Made by a program: the position numbers and the translations under genes. Below are positions 16,894-26,083 of a stretch of DNA of 64,000 bases, piece after piece. The stretch's first letter is position 1. The number at the start of each line of letters is the position of its first letter. The notes below the pieces were generated by a model, which worked only from the letters and a program-made list of their open reading frames with translations, searched no databases and had not been told where the DNA came from. Source of the stretch: CAWIMX01 sp963792785 (lineage in GTDB: Bacteria > Acidobacteriota > Vicinamibacteria > Vicinamibacterales > CAVVIG01). The stretch is from NCBI GenBank assembly GCA_963792785.1, contig CAWBXO010000004.1, forward strand, positions 248,001 through 312,000, given 5' to 3'.

Positions 16894-17641
16894 CTGAAGA
16901 TCGCCACCTGGAACGTCAACGGCATCCGGGCGCGCCACGCGCAGGTCCACGAATGGATCGCGCGGGAGCGCCCGGACGTCGTCTGCCTGCAGGAACTCAA
17001 GGCCGCCCCCGAGCAGATCCCGGAACTCCTCCTCGACCTCGGCGAGTACTGGCCGGTACTGGCACGGCGGCAAGGGCTACTCGGGCGTCGGCCTGCTCGT
17101 CGCCCGCGCGCTCAGCCCCGAGCGTCCCGTGTTCGGCCATCCCCCCTTCGACTTCGAGCACCGCATCGTCGCCGTCGAGCTGCCCGCGTTCACCGCGGCG
17201 TCCGTGTACGTGCCCAATGGCGGCAAGGACTACGAGGCGAAGCTGCGCTTCCTGGAGGCGCTCGACGCGTGGGCCGGCGCGGCCGAGGCGGCGGGCCGCC
17301 CGCTCGTCGTCTGCGGGGACATGAACGTGGCCCAGACCGACCGCGACGTGCACCCGAAGGAGCGGAAGGCCGGCGCCATCGGCCAGCGCCCGGACGAGCG
17401 CGCGCTCGTGGCGCGGATCCTCGCGCGCGGTCTCGTGGACGTCGCGCGGCAGCTCGCGCCGGACGACGAGACGATCTTCACGTGGTGGCCGCCCTGGCGG
17501 CAGATGCGCCAGCGGAACATCGGCTGGCGGATCGACGCCATCTGGGCGAGCGCGTCGCTCGCGGCGCGGGCGACGGCGTGCCCCGTGCAGGCCGACGTCG
17601 GCACGAGCGATCATGCGCCGCTCATGGCGACGTTCACATAA
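16894..17641 (+). CDS. xth: Exodeoxyribonuclease III (CTG start, frameshifted)
   Basis: The sequence KIATWNVNGIRARH, VCLQELKA, GDMNVAQTDRDVH, RIDAIWAS and the terminal GTSDHAPL identify an ExoIII/AP endonuclease of the EEP fold, with metal and catalytic residues N7, E34, D151-N153 and the final D-H pair (approximate numbers). The only codon that fits the family N-terminus is CTG at 16894; an in-frame TGA lies two codons upstream of it. Frames change at TGGCCGG (17050-17056): deleting one C restores EYWRYWHGGKGYSGVGLLVAR. The enzyme repairs abasic sites. The frameshift is either an assembly error or recent inactivation. Confidence 0.85.
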
Positions 17642-17646
17642 TTGCC

Positions 17647-17690
17647 GGTCCGGCCTCAGCCGACGCGTGGGGTCCGGTTTCAGCCGGACC
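17647..17690. repeat. Twin REP-like palindromes (copies 2a and 2b)
   Basis: GGTCCGGCCTCAGCCGAC (17647-17664) and GGTCCGGTTTCAGCCGGACC (17671-17690) lie in tandem with a 6-base spacer between xth and lepB. Read on the minus strand, the second copy would encode KVRLKPDP. The right copy is a perfect 7-base-arm hairpin. Confidence 0.8.
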
Positions 17691-17717
17691 TTCATGGTAT
17701 TCTGACCCTCTAGTCCC

Positions 17718-18380
17718 ATGTACGACGAGGAACCCCCGCTGACCGCGCCCGACGAGCCCGTGGCGCCGGCCCTGGACGATCAGGCGGCGCTTCCCTTCGC
17801 CGACCTCCCCTCGATCCCGCCGCCGGCCGCGGCCCAGCCGAAGCCCCCGCAGGAATCTGTCTGGCGCCGCGTGTGGATCGAGCTCGTGTCGGGCGTGCAG
17901 ACGCTCTTCTCGGCGGCGGTCTACGCGACGCTGATCGTCACGTTCGGCTTCCAGGTGGCGCGGGTCGACGGGATGAGCATGGCGCCGACGCTGGAGGATC
18001 AGGACCGGCTCATCGTGAACAAGCTGGTCTACGAGATCGGCGAGCCGCAGCGCGGCGACATCGTGATGCTCTACTACCCGCTCAACCCGGAGAAGCTGTT
18101 CGTGAAGCGCGTGATCGCGAAGGAAGGCGACACGGTGCGGATCGAGGACGGCCACGTCTTCGTGAACGACGTCCCGCTGCAGGACGACTACGTGGCACCC
18201 GAGTACCGCAGCCACGACGATTGGGGCCCGCAGATCGTGCAGCAGGGCTACGACTTCGTGATGGGCGACCACCGCAACAACAGCTCTGACAGCCGCGCCT
18301 GGGGCTCCGTGCCGAAGAAGTACATCGTCGGCAAGGTGAACATCCGCTGGTGGCCCCTGCAGGACGCCCGGATCTTCTGA
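17718..18380 (+). CDS. lepB: Signal peptidase I
   Basis: A 220-residue type I signal peptidase. A Pro-rich cytosolic tail (1-46) precedes one transmembrane helix (about 54-80). The nucleophile is S87 in VDGMSMAPTL, the general-base Lys is K130 in LFVKRVIAKEGDTV, and Box E is GDHRNNSSDSRAWG. It removes signal peptides from exported preproteins at the outer face of the inner membrane. The length is ordinary. The upstream gap holds the twin REP-like palindromes, and the PilZ gene starts four bases after its stop. Confidence 0.95.
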   Translation: MYDEEPPLTAPDEPVAPALDDQAALPFADLPSIPPPAAAQPKPPQESVWRRVWIELVSGVQTLFSAAVYATLIVTFGFQVARVDGMSMAPTLEDQDRLIVNKLVYEIGEPQRGDIVMLYYPLNPEKLFVKRVIAKEGDTVRIEDGHVFVNDVPLQDDYVAPEYRSHDDWGPQIVQQGYDFVMGDHRNNSSDSRAWGSVPKKYIVGKVNIRWWPLQDARIF

Positions 18381-18383
18381 CCC

Positions 18384-19019
18384 GTGCCCTCCACGGCGCG
18401 CACGGTTGTCATCGCGGCCGCTGATCTGCTTCCCGAGCTCAGCCGGGCGGCGCGTGCCGACGGCGAGGTGCTGGCGTTCGCGGACGAGGACGCGCTGCGC
18501 GCCGTCGAGGCGATCGTCGCGCACCGGCCGAACCGCATCGCGCTCGATCACATCTTCGCGGCCACCCCTCGCGGCGCGGCGCTCATCAGCCGCGTGAAGA
18601 CGGACCCCATGCTGACCCACGCCCAGATTCACGTCGTCTCGGCGAGCGGCGAGTTCCACGCGGCCGAGGTGCCCGACGCGCCAGGCGGGGCGCCGGTGCT
18701 CGATCAGATCGGCACGCGCCGGGCGCCCCGCTACCGGATCGCGGGGGCGCTCGACGTCCTGGTGGACGGGCACGCGGCGCAACTCGTGGATCTCTCGACG
18801 AGCGGTGCGCAGGTGAGGCGGCCGCTCGCCCTCAAGCCCGGGCAGCGCGTGCGCCTGGCGCTGGCCGACCCGTCGGCCACCGTGCGCGCGTCGGGCGCCG
18901 TGGCCTGGGCGTCGTTCGAAATTCTGCCGGGCGCGGGAGGATCCCTCTATCGAGCCGGTATCGAGTTCCAGGGCCCCGACGAAGCCGCCCTCGACGCGTT
19001 CCGCACCCGAAACAGCTGA
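18384..19019 (+). CDS. PilZ-domain protein with degenerate receiver-like N-terminus
   Basis: A 211-residue protein with a GTG start. Residues 1-95 (VVIAAADLLPELS, later THAQIHVVSASG) have the alternating pattern of a receiver domain but lack the phospho-Asp environment. Residues 110-205 form a PilZ domain with RRAPRYR (R112-x3-R116) and DLSTSGAQV (136-144), the two motifs that bind cyclic di-GMP. It is therefore a likely c-di-GMP effector, perhaps acting on motility or surface polysaccharide. It sits four bases after lepB and convergent with purA. Confidence 0.82.
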   Translation: MPSTARTVVIAAADLLPELSRAARADGEVLAFADEDALRAVEAIVAHRPNRIALDHIFAATPRGAALISRVKTDPMLTHAQIHVVSASGEFHAAEVPDAPGGAPVLDQIGTRRAPRYRIAGALDVLVDGHAAQLVDLSTSGAQVRRPLALKPGQRVRLALADPSATVRASGAVAWASFEILPGAGGSLYRAGIEFQGPDEAALDAFRTRNS

Positions 19020-19038
19020 CGCGTCCCGGCCGAGGGAC

Positions 19039-20347
19039 TCAGATGGTGAGCGTCAGGCCGCCCTGGAGCCTGTCGAGCACGTCGTCGCGCAGGATCGTGT
19101 CCTCGCGCTCCGAGCCGGTGGAGATGACGGCAGCGGGCACGCCCGACACGTCCTCGAGGTACCCGATGTAGCGCCGCGCCGTCTCGGGCAGGTCGCTGAA
19201 GCGGCGCACGCCCTTGGTGGGCTGCGACCAGCCGGGCAGCGTGTCGTAGACCGGCTCGCACGCGGCCAGCTGCGCCACGTCGGCCGGGAAGGTCGTCGAG
19301 CGTCTCGCCGCGGTGCTTGTACGCCACGCAGACCTTGATCTCGTCGAGGCCATCGAGCACGTCGAGTTTGGTGAGGGCGAGAGCGTCGAGACCGTTGACG
19401 CGCACGGCGTAGCGCACGCCGACCGCGTCGTACCAGCCGCAGCGGCGCGGCCGCCCGGTCACCGCGCCATATTCATTCCCGCGTGTCGCGGAGGCGGTCG
19501 CCCATCGGGCCGGTCAGCTCGGTCGGCAGGGGCCCTTCGCCGACCCGCGTCAGGTAGGCCTTGGCCACGCCGAGCACGGCGCCGATGGCCCGGGGGCCCA
19601 CGCCGAGGCCCGTGCAGATGCCCCCCACGGTCGCATTCGACGAGGTGACATAGGGATACGTGCCGTGATCGATGTCGAGCAGCGTGCCCTGGGCGCCCTC
19701 GAACAGCACGGACCGGCCCTGGCGGGCGGCATCGGTCAGGAGCACCGATACGTCGCGAATCCAGGGCTTGAGGCGCTCGCCGTGCGCCATGATCTGCTCC
19801 ACCACGGCCCGCCAGTCCATGGTCGAGTCCTGAACGAGGCGGTTTCGGGCGGTCACGTTGTCGCGAATGTTCTGCTCGAGGGCCGCGCGGTCGCGCAGGT
19901 CGGCCACGCGGATGCCGCGGCGCGCGATCTTGTCCTCGTAGGCCGGCCCGATGCCGCGGGAGGTCGTGCCGATCTTGCGCTCGCCGCGCCGGGCCTCGGC
20001 CAGCAGGTCGAGGTCGCGGTGATACGGCAGGATCAGGTGCGCTTTTTCGCTGACACGACGATGCGATCGCCGACGTCGATGCCGGCCTTGATCAGCTCGT
20101 CGACCTCCGCGAAGAGCGCCTGGGGATCGATCACGACGCCGTTGCCGAGCACGCACGTCACGCCGGCGTGCAGGATGCCCGAGGGAATGAGCCGGAGCAC
20201 AAATTTCGCACCCGCGACGTACACGGTGTGTCCGGCGTTGTGGCCGCCTTGATACCGCGCGACGATGGAGAAGTTGGGCGTCAGCAGATCGACGATTTTT
20301 CCCTTGCCTTCGTCGCCCCACTGCGCGCCGAGCACCGCAAGATTCAT
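19039..20347 (-). CDS. purA: Adenylosuccinate synthetase (three frame changes)
   Basis: The start NLAVLGAQWGDEGKGKIVD is the catalytic P-loop region with its Asp and His (GGHNAGHT), followed by TTSRGIGPAYEDK, EGAQGTLLDIDHGTYPYVTSSN and GRPRRCGWYDAV. All PurA blocks are present in order, but in three frames. Changes occur near 20046-20060 (one base lost or two gained), near 19474-19490, and at TCGGCCGGG (19280-19288, one extra C). PurA makes adenylosuccinate from IMP, Asp and GTP and is usually essential, so sequencing or assembly error is the first explanation. The start matches the family N-terminus exactly. Confidence 0.88.
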
Positions 20348-20430
20348 GGCCCGAACAGTCTAACCTCAAATCGCGCGCGCAACGCCCTCGCGTCCGCGCG
20401 AGTCAAGCAAATAATTTTTCATCTTGCTGA

Positions 20431-20459
20431 TTGACAACACGCGCCGCGCTTTTTAAGGT
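20431..20459 (+). promoter_or_regulatory. Candidate sigma-70-type promoter of the ATPase gene
   Basis: TTGACA (20431-20436) is followed after 17 bases by TAAGGT (20454-20459). The surrounding stretch 20401-20460 is notably A+T-rich for this genome. It would drive the plus-strand ATPase gene starting at 20513. Confidence 0.45.
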
Positions 20460-20512
20460 CTAGACTTCGTCGGTGCGCCCCCACACCGACATACGACATT
20501 CAAGGAACGCGA

Positions 20513-21679
20513 ATGCTGACGCCTCGACCCACTCTCATGCGCCGCGTCATGTCGGCGCTCGATGCGTCCCCGTCCAGAATTCCCGTCCTGCTCGGCGGGT
20601 GCGGCAGCGGCCGCACGACGCTGCTGCTGCAGCTCCGCGATCGACTCAACCGGATGTCGGCGCAGTACGTGGACGTGGAGCGAACCGCCACGACGCCGGA
20701 ACGCTTCCTGCGCGCGATCGCGGCGCCGTCGCCGTTCCCGGTGAGCGACCAGGCGCCGGCCGGCGCGCGCCCCGCGTTCGACGCCGCGCTCGCGTTCTTC
20801 GCACGCGCGCGCACCAGCGCGGCCGAGCCGGCCACGTTCCTGCTCGACGAGTTCCTCGAGCTCCGGACGTTCGAGAGCTTCCCGGGCCTGCGTCGCGTGC
20901 TGCACGATTTCATGGACGGCCTGGCCGCGAGCCCGAACCGCTTCGTTCTCGGGAGCCGCTACACCGCGCGCGCGCTGCGCCTCCTCAAGGACCGCTCGTC
21001 TCGCTTCGAAGTCATTCACATGCCTGGACTTACGGCCGAGGAGACGCTCGACATGCTCGGCGCCGCCACGGCCGGCAGCCCCGACGCCGAGTACCTCGCC
21101 CGCACCGTCCAGGCGCTGGCTGACGGCCGGCCGGCTTACGTGCGCGCCATCGCCGACGAGCTGATCGCCGAGCGGCAGCACGCCGCCGACGTCGGCGATC
21201 CGATCAGCACGCTCAGCTCGCTCTTCGCCGCCGACGCGCGCCTCTCGCGCCAGTGCAACTTCAGCTACGAGCTGCGCCTGCACCGCGCGCGCGGCTACGG
21301 CGCCCTGAAAGCGATTCTCGAAATCCTGGCGGACGAGGAAGGGCTCACGCTCACCGAGATCTCGCAGCGGCTGCACCGGACGCCCGGCTCGACGAAGGAC
21401 TACCTGTCGTGGCTCGAGGACGTCGACCTCGTCACGGCGCGGCAGAAGCGCTACAGCTTCACCGACTCGCTGCTCCGCGTCTGGGTCCGCCTCCACTGCC
21501 GCGCGTCCGCGCCGAGCGAGGACGACATCGCGCGCGAAGTGCACCGCTACGCGCTGCCGCGCCTCCCCGCCCATGCCGACGCCGCCGCCACCACCGAACC
21601 CGCGATGGCGCTGGCCACCGCCGGCGGCGGCACCGCCGACGAAGACAAGAAGGCCTGGGGCATTATTGAAATCGACTAA
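20513..21679 (+). CDS. P-loop ATPase with C-terminal winged helix
   Basis: A 388-residue cytoplasmic protein. Walker A is GGCGSGRTTLLL (about 29-40) and Walker B is TFLLDEFLEL. An arginine-containing sensor-like stretch FVLGSRYTARAL follows. Residues 260-330 (ILEILADEEGLTLTEISQRL, then TKDYLSWLEDVDLV) form a winged helix like that of the archaeal-type ATPase/DUF234 proteins. The tail is Ala/Thr-rich. Such STAND-like ATPases are regulators or conflict-system sensors; no partner effector adjoins it here, so no function is assigned. Its stop is followed at once by an octamer array shared with rnc. Confidence 0.65.
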   Translation: MLTPRPTLMRRVMSALDASPSRIPVLLGGCGSGRTTLLLQLRDRLNRMSAQYVDVERTATTPERFLRAIAAPSPFPVSDQAPAGARPAFDAALAFFARARTSAAEPATFLLDEFLELRTFESFPGLRRVLHDFMDGLAASPNRFVLGSRYTARALRLLKDRSSRFEVIHMPGLTAEETLDMLGAATAGSPDAEYLARTVQALADGRPAYVRAIADELIAERQHAADVGDPISTLSSLFAADARLSRQCNFSYELRLHRARGYGALKAILEILADEEGLTLTEISQRLHRTPGSTKDYLSWLEDVDLVTARQKRYSFTDSLLRVWVRLHCRASAPSEDDIAREVHRYALPRLPAHADAAATTEPAMALATAGGGTADEDKKAWGIIEID

Positions 21680-21762
21680 GTGAGAAAGTTAGGAAGTGAG
21701 GAAGTCAGGAAGTGGCTTCCTCACCGCCGAACTTCCTAACTTCCTGACTTCCTCACTTCCTC
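21680..21762. repeat. Octamer-word inverted array between the ATPase gene and rnc
   Basis: Left-arm units are GTGAGAAA, GTTAGGAA, GTGAGGAA and GTCAGGAA (21680-21711). Right-arm units are ACTTCCTA, ACTTCCTG, ACTTCCTC and ACTTCCTC (21731-21762). The arms are complementary and lie between convergent genes. The rnc stop codon and its last eight residues (EEVRKSGS) are written by the right arm. The wording is close to the array at 9334-9468. Confidence 0.88.
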
Positions 21763-22683
21763 AAGAGCTTTCCGGGCCCCGTCCTGCTCCGCGTCCTTCT
21801 TGCTCGCGCCCACGCCACGCGCGAGGGCTTCACCGTCCACGACCACATCGATCTCGAACTCCTTGCGGTGATCCGGCCCGTGCGTCGCCGCGAGCCGGTA
21901 CTCCGGCAGCGGCCGATCCGCGGCCTGCAGGAACTCCTGCAGCGCCGACTTGTAGTCGCCCGCAGCGACGCTCGTGCCGTGCGCTTCGGCCAGCAGGTCG
22001 GCGAACTCCCGCATCACGAACGCCTGGGCCTGCTCGACCCCGCCGTCCAGGTAGATGGCCGCGATGAGCGCCTCATAGGTGTCGGCCAGCAGCGCCTGCT
22101 TGAACCGCCCGCCGGTCTTCTCCTCGCCCCGGCCGAGCAGCAGGTGCTCGCCGAGGCCCAGCCGCTCGGCCAGCTTCGCCAGCGCCGCCGTCGACACCAC
22201 GGCCGCCTTGGCCTTCGACTTCCGCCCCTCGTCGAAGTCCGGAAAGTCGCGGAACAGGACGTCGGCGACGATGAATCCGAGCACCGCGTCGCCCAGAAAC
22301 TCGAGCGACTCGTTGTCGAACACGCCGCCGGTGACGTCCTCGTTCGCCTTTGACGTGTGCGTGAGCGCGTGCTCGAGCAGGCCCCGATCCCGGAACCGGT
22401 AGGCGATCGCCTGCTCGAGGTCCGCGAACTCGTCCCGCAGGCGCGCCACGCTCCTGTTCGGCGCCGCCGTCCGGTGGCTCGCGATAATCCGCTGCGCCTC
22501 CTCCGCATCGTCGCGGCGCACGGAGATGCGGACCTCACCGAGGCCGTCCACGCTCAGGGGAAAGATCGAATGGGGCACGTCCGAGGCGATGACCGAAGGC
22601 ATCCCGTGCGCCTCGAGCAGCCCGCGGACGATGCTGGCCTCGATGTCGGAGTGCGTGCGGAAGACGACGACCAGCTCCGTCAC
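21736..22683 (-). CDS. rnc: Ribonuclease III with N-terminal DUF2007-like domain
   Basis: A 315-residue protein. Residues 1-70 (VVVFRTHSDIEASIVRGLLE, then SVDGLGEVRISVRRDDAEEA) match the small DUF2007 putative signal-transducing domain. Residues 85-235 are the RNase III domain with NESLEFLGD (E128, D132) and D201/E204, and 243-311 form a double-strand RNA-binding domain. RNase III processes rRNA and structured RNAs; ordinary enzymes are about 225-250 residues, so the N-terminal addition is an unusual fusion. The last residues come from the octamer array. It overlaps the upstream phosphatase gene by four bases. Confidence 0.9.
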   Translation of the reverse strand: MTELVVVFRTHSDIEASIVRGLLEAHGMPSVIASDVPHSIFPLSVDGLGEVRISVRRDDAEEAQRIIASHRTAAPNRSVARLRDEFADLEQAIAYRFRDRGLLEHALTHTSKANEDVTGGVFDNESLEFLGDAVLGFIVADVLFRDFPDFDEGRKSKAKAAVVSTAALAKLAERLGLGEHLLLGRGEEKTGGRFKQALLADTYEALIAAIYLDGGVEQAQAFVMREFADLLAEAHGTSVAAGDYKSALQEFLQAADRPLPEYRLAATHGPDHRKEFEIDVVVDGEALARGVGASKKDAEQDGARKALEEVRKSGS

Positions 22684-24788
22684 GAGGCCACCGCGGCGAC
22701 CTCGAGGTCGTCGACCTTGAGCAGGATCATGGTCATGTCGTCGTGCTGCGGCGTGCTGCCGACGAAGGCGCTCACCTCGCGCAGCACGCGCTCCCGCAGC
22801 TCGTCGGGCGGCAGGCTCGCGTGGTCCTCGGCGATCTGGCCCAGGCGCGATTCGCCGAAGCAGTCGTCGGCGGCGTTCATCGCCTCGCTGATCCCGTCCG
22901 TGAACAGCACGCAGAGGTCGCCCGGATGGAGCGCCAGGGTCTCCTCGACGAGGTGCCGCTCGAACATCTCGCCCTGGTCCAGTTTGAGGCCGAGGACCAT
23001 GCCGTCCGGCGCCAGGATCTCCGCGCGGCGCGAGGCCGCGCCCGGACCCGGCACGTAGATGAGCGGCGTGTGGCCGGCGCGCGCGTACGTCATCGTCCGC
23101 GCCCGGACGTCGATGACCGCGTACGTCGCGGTGATGAAGCTGCGCGCGTCGAGGTGCGGCGCGATCAGGCGGTTCGCGGCGATGAGCAGCTCGCGGGGCG
23201 ACGCGTGGATCTGCGACAGCGAGAGCATGAGCCCCTTGAGCTCGGCCATGTAGAGCGCGGCCGACGTGCCCTTGCCCGAGACGTCCGCGATGAGCAGGCC
23301 CACGCGGTGATCGTCGATGGGCAGGAAGTCGTAGTAGTCGCCCCCGACCTCACGCGCCGGGACACAGAGGGCCGTGACCGACAGCCCGGGCATGACGAAC
23401 TCGCCCTGCGGGAGCAGCGACATCTGGATCTCGTGCGCGATGCGCAGCTCCTCCTCGAGGCGCTTCTTCTCGGCGGCCTGCTGGAGCAGGTCCTCGATGC
23501 TCGAGGTCATCGAGTTGAACGACTCGGCCAGCTCGCCGAGCTGGTCGTGCGCGCGGACGGCGATCCGGTGGGTGAAGTCGGCCTGCCGCACGCGCTCGGT
23601 GCCCTCGAACAGCTCGTGCACCGACCCGGTGATCGACCGCGCGAGCACGAGCCCCAGCACCAGCGCCACGAACTGGATGATCAGGAACAGCCCGCCGACG
23701 ACGACGAGCAGGATCAGCAGGACGCTGCCCGCGCTCCGGTTGCCGGGGACGCCCTGGGCGGCCGTAATCAGGTCGTAGACCTCCGCGACGCTCAGCTGCG
23801 TCGAGACGAGGAGCGACCGCGCGCCGCCGGTCGCCCAGTCGCGCGCGCTCAGGAACGTGACCCACGACAGCCCGGCCGTCGCGACCCCGTCCGCCTGGGC
23901 ATCGGCCCGCCCGGGCGCCGAGGCCCCGTTGGCGAGCGCCTGGCTCGTGAGCGTCACGCGCGCGATCGCGACGCCGGTCTCGCCCCGGAGGCGCTGGCGC
24001 ACGGCGCTGTCCACGGGCAGCTCGGCGACCACGGCGTAGCCGGGGGCGACGAGGTCGGGCATCGCCACGGCGCGCAGGATCATCGGCACGTCGCCGCCGC
24101 TCGCGCCGGCCGCGTCGGTGGTGAACAGTCCCGTCACGTTGTCGCAGCCGACCCAGGCCGGCAGCGCGGCGGGGGCGGCGCCGCCGGCCCACGGCCCCGC
24201 CACGGCGCGCGTGGGGCGGATCGGTCGCTCGGCGTCGCGATCGGCGCCCGCGTTCGAGCAGTCGAGATCCGCCGGCACGACGGCGAGGGACAGCTCGGGG
24301 AATTCGGGATTCGAGGCGCGCGCGCGGCCGAGGGCCGCTCCGGCGCTGAGCCCGCGGCCGCGCTGGATGTCGACGACCGCGCGGTCGGCGACGAAGCGGA
24401 CTTCCTGCTCGAGCGCCTCGAGACGACTCTGCAAGAGGTACGAGCTGAAGTTGAAGAACAGCAGCAGGCCGGAGAGCAGGAAGAAGCAGGCGATCAGCAG
24501 GGCCGGCACGAACCCGATGAAGATGTACGAGAGGATGAGCTTCCGGCGCACGCGCCACAGCAGGCGGCGCTGCATGAAGACCACGAGCCGCCACGCGAAG
24601 TAGATCGCGGCGCCGGCGAGGGCGAGACCGGCGGCCGTGTCGACGATGCCGAGGACGGCGGGCAGCGGGCCGAACGCGCGCGCGGCCAGCGCGAGGGCCA
24701 GCTTCGCGACGGCGCCGACGATCAGGGCGCGTCCGGGCAGGGTGGACACGAGCGCGCGCAGCAGGGAAGCGTCTCGAAGGCGGGCCAT
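22680..24788 (-). CDS. Membrane HAMP-SpoIIE (PP2C) phosphatase
   Basis: A 702-residue signalling protein. Helices near residues 20-80 and 85-110 and a large extracytoplasmic region lead to another helix (about 370-395), then HAMP (ITGSVHELFEGTERVRQADF), a short coiled coil, and an RsbU/SpoIIE phosphatase domain with REVGGDYYDF, IADVSGKGTSAALYMA, TDGISEAMN and QHDDMTMILL, which supply the metal-binding Asp residues. Such enzymes usually dephosphorylate anti-sigma-factor antagonists. No antagonist or anti-sigma gene is visible nearby. The start MARLRDASLL is chosen because upstream codons run into the divergent trans-sulfuration gene. Its stop overlaps the rnc start. Confidence 0.88.
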   Translation of the reverse strand: MARLRDASLLRALVSTLPGRALIVGAVAKLALALAARAFGPLPAVLGIVDTAAGLALAGAAIYFAWRLVVFMQRRLLWRVRRKLILSYIFIGFVPALLIACFFLLSGLLLFFNFSSYLLQSRLEALEQEVRFVADRAVVDIQRGRGLSAGAALGRARASNPEFPELSLAVVPADLDCSNAGADRDAERPIRPTRAVAGPWAGGAAPAALPAWVGCDNVTGLFTTDAAGASGGDVPMILRAVAMPDLVAPGYAVVAELPVDSAVRQRLRGETGVAIARVTLTSQALANGASAPGRADAQADGVATAGLSWVTFLSARDWATGGARSLLVSTQLSVAEVYDLITAAQGVPGNRSAGSVLLILLVVVGGLFLIIQFVALVLGLVLARSITGSVHELFEGTERVRQADFTHRIAVRAHDQLGELAESFNSMTSSIEDLLQQAAEKKRLEEELRIAHEIQMSLLPQGEFVMPGLSVTALCVPAREVGGDYYDFLPIDDHRVGLLIADVSGKGTSAALYMAELKGLMLSLSQIHASPRELLIAANRLIAPHLDARSFITATYAVIDVRARTMTYARAGHTPLIYVPGPGAASRRAEILAPDGMVLGLKLDQGEMFERHLVEETLALHPGDLCVLFTDGISEAMNAADDCFGESRLGQIAEDHASLPPDELRERVLREVSAFVGSTPQHDDMTMILLKVDDLEVAAVAS

Positions 24789-24831
24789 GCTCGTGGACTT
24801 CGCGATATTAACAGAGTATCGTAGCCCGATC

Positions 24832-25989
24832 GTGAAGCTGTCTCCTCGCGCGCGCTTCTCCACCGTCTGCCTGCACGCCGGCCAGGAGCCCGACGCATCG
24901 ACCGGCGCGATCGTCACGCCGATCTACGCGACGTCGACGTACGTGCAGGAGGGCCTTGGCCGGCACAAGGGCTTCGAGTACGGCCGCACGCAGAACCCGA
25001 CGCGGCTCGCGCTCGAGCGGAACCTCGCGGCCATCGAAGGCGGCCACACCTCGTTCGCGTTCGCGTCGGGCATGGCCGCCATCGGCGCGGTGACCAGCGC
25101 CCTGGTCAGCGGCGACCACGTGATCGTCTCCGAGAACGTGTACGGCGGCACCTACCGGCTGTTCGAGAAGGTGCTCACGCGCGTCCAGCTCTCGTTCAGC
25201 TACGTCGACACCGGCGATCTCGACGCGCTCGATCGGGCGTTCACGCCGGCGACGCGCCTGGTCTTCGTCGAAACCCCGAGCAACCCCGTGATGCGGCTCA
25301 CGGATCTGGCCGCCGCCGCGGACGTGGCGCACGCGCACGGCGCGCGGCTCGTCGTGGACAACACGTTCGCCAGCCCGTTCGTGCAGCGCCCGATCGCGCT
25401 CGGCGCGGACCTCGTGGTGCACAGCACGACGAAGTACCTGAACGGCCACAGCGACAGCATCGGCGGCGTGGTGATCACGGCCCGGCCGGACGAGGCCGAG
25501 TGGCTGCAGTTCATCCAGAACGCCGAGGGCGCCATCCTCTCGCCGTGGGACTCCTGGCTGGTGCTGCGCGGCACCAAGACGCTGGCGCTGCGGATGGTCC
25601 AGCACAACGCGAACGGCCTCGCGCTGGCGACGTTTCTCGAGGGCCATCCCAAGGTGCGGCGCGTCCACTACCCCGGCCTCGCCTCGCATCCGCAGCACGC
25701 GCTGGCCCAACGGCAGATGCGCGGGTTCGGCGGCATGCTGGCGTTCGAGCTGGGATCGCTGGCGGCGGCGCGCACGCTGCTCGAGGGCGTGCGGCTGATG
25801 GCGCTCGCCGAAAGCCTGGGCGGCGTCGAGACGCTCATCTCCCACCCGGCGACGATGACGCACGCGTCGGTGCCCGCCGAGCGCCGCACGGCGCTGGGTA
25901 TTACCGACGGTCTGGTCCGCATTTCCGCCGGCGTCGAGGACATCGAGGACCTCACGGAGGATTTGGCACAGGCGTTGGAGCGCGTGTAG
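24832..25989 (+). CDS. Trans-sulfuration PLP enzyme (cystathionine gamma-synthase/lyase family)
   Basis: A 385-residue Cys/Met-metabolism PLP enzyme. The family opening RFSTVCLHAGQEPD, TPIYATSTYV and FEYGRTQNPTR is followed by ASGMAAI, VDNTFASPF and the Schiff-base Lys K201 in HSTTKYLNGHSDSIGG, ending with SAGVEDIEDLTEDL. It acts in the cytoplasm on homoserine esters or cystathionine; synthase and lyase forms cannot be separated safely. The GTG at 24832 is used as start because the upstream ATG at 24787 overlaps the divergent gene's start codon. Its stop codon opens the following repeat array. The sulfate-activation genes lie about 5 kb away. Confidence 0.88.
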   Translation: MKLSPRARFSTVCLHAGQEPDASTGAIVTPIYATSTYVQEGLGRHKGFEYGRTQNPTRLALERNLAAIEGGHTSFAFASGMAAIGAVTSALVSGDHVIVSENVYGGTYRLFEKVLTRVQLSFSYVDTGDLDALDRAFTPATRLVFVETPSNPVMRLTDLAAAADVAHAHGARLVVDNTFASPFVQRPIALGADLVVHSTTKYLNGHSDSIGGVVITARPDEAEWLQFIQNAEGAILSPWDSWLVLRGTKTLALRMVQHNANGLALATFLEGHPKVRRVHYPGLASHPQHALAQRQMRGFGGMLAFELGSLAAARTLLEGVRLMALAESLGGVETLISHPATMTHASVPAERRTALGITDGLVRISAGVEDIEDLTEDLAQALERV

Positions 25990-26076
25990 CCGTTGGCTCG
26001 TAGCTGTTAGCGGTTAGCCCAATCACCAGATCACCCAATCACCAAATCACCAGATCACCAGATCACCCAATTCCCC
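25987..26076. repeat. Compound word array between the trans-sulfuration gene and dedA
   Basis: A short stretch of TAGC-type words (25987-26018) is followed by seven octamers (26021-26076), mostly AATCACCA, GATCACCA or GATCACCC. The stop codon TAG of the upstream gene is the first base triplet of the array. The TAGC/GTTAG wording echoes the heptamer array at 27505. Confidence 0.8.
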
Positions 26077-26083
26077 CATCCCC

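Noticed and set aside
22743..24824. Long open frame of 693 codons on the plus strand
   Set aside because: It is antisense to the HAMP-SpoIIE phosphatase, has the Arg/Ala/Gly/His-rich composition of G+C-rich shadows, and shows no domain.
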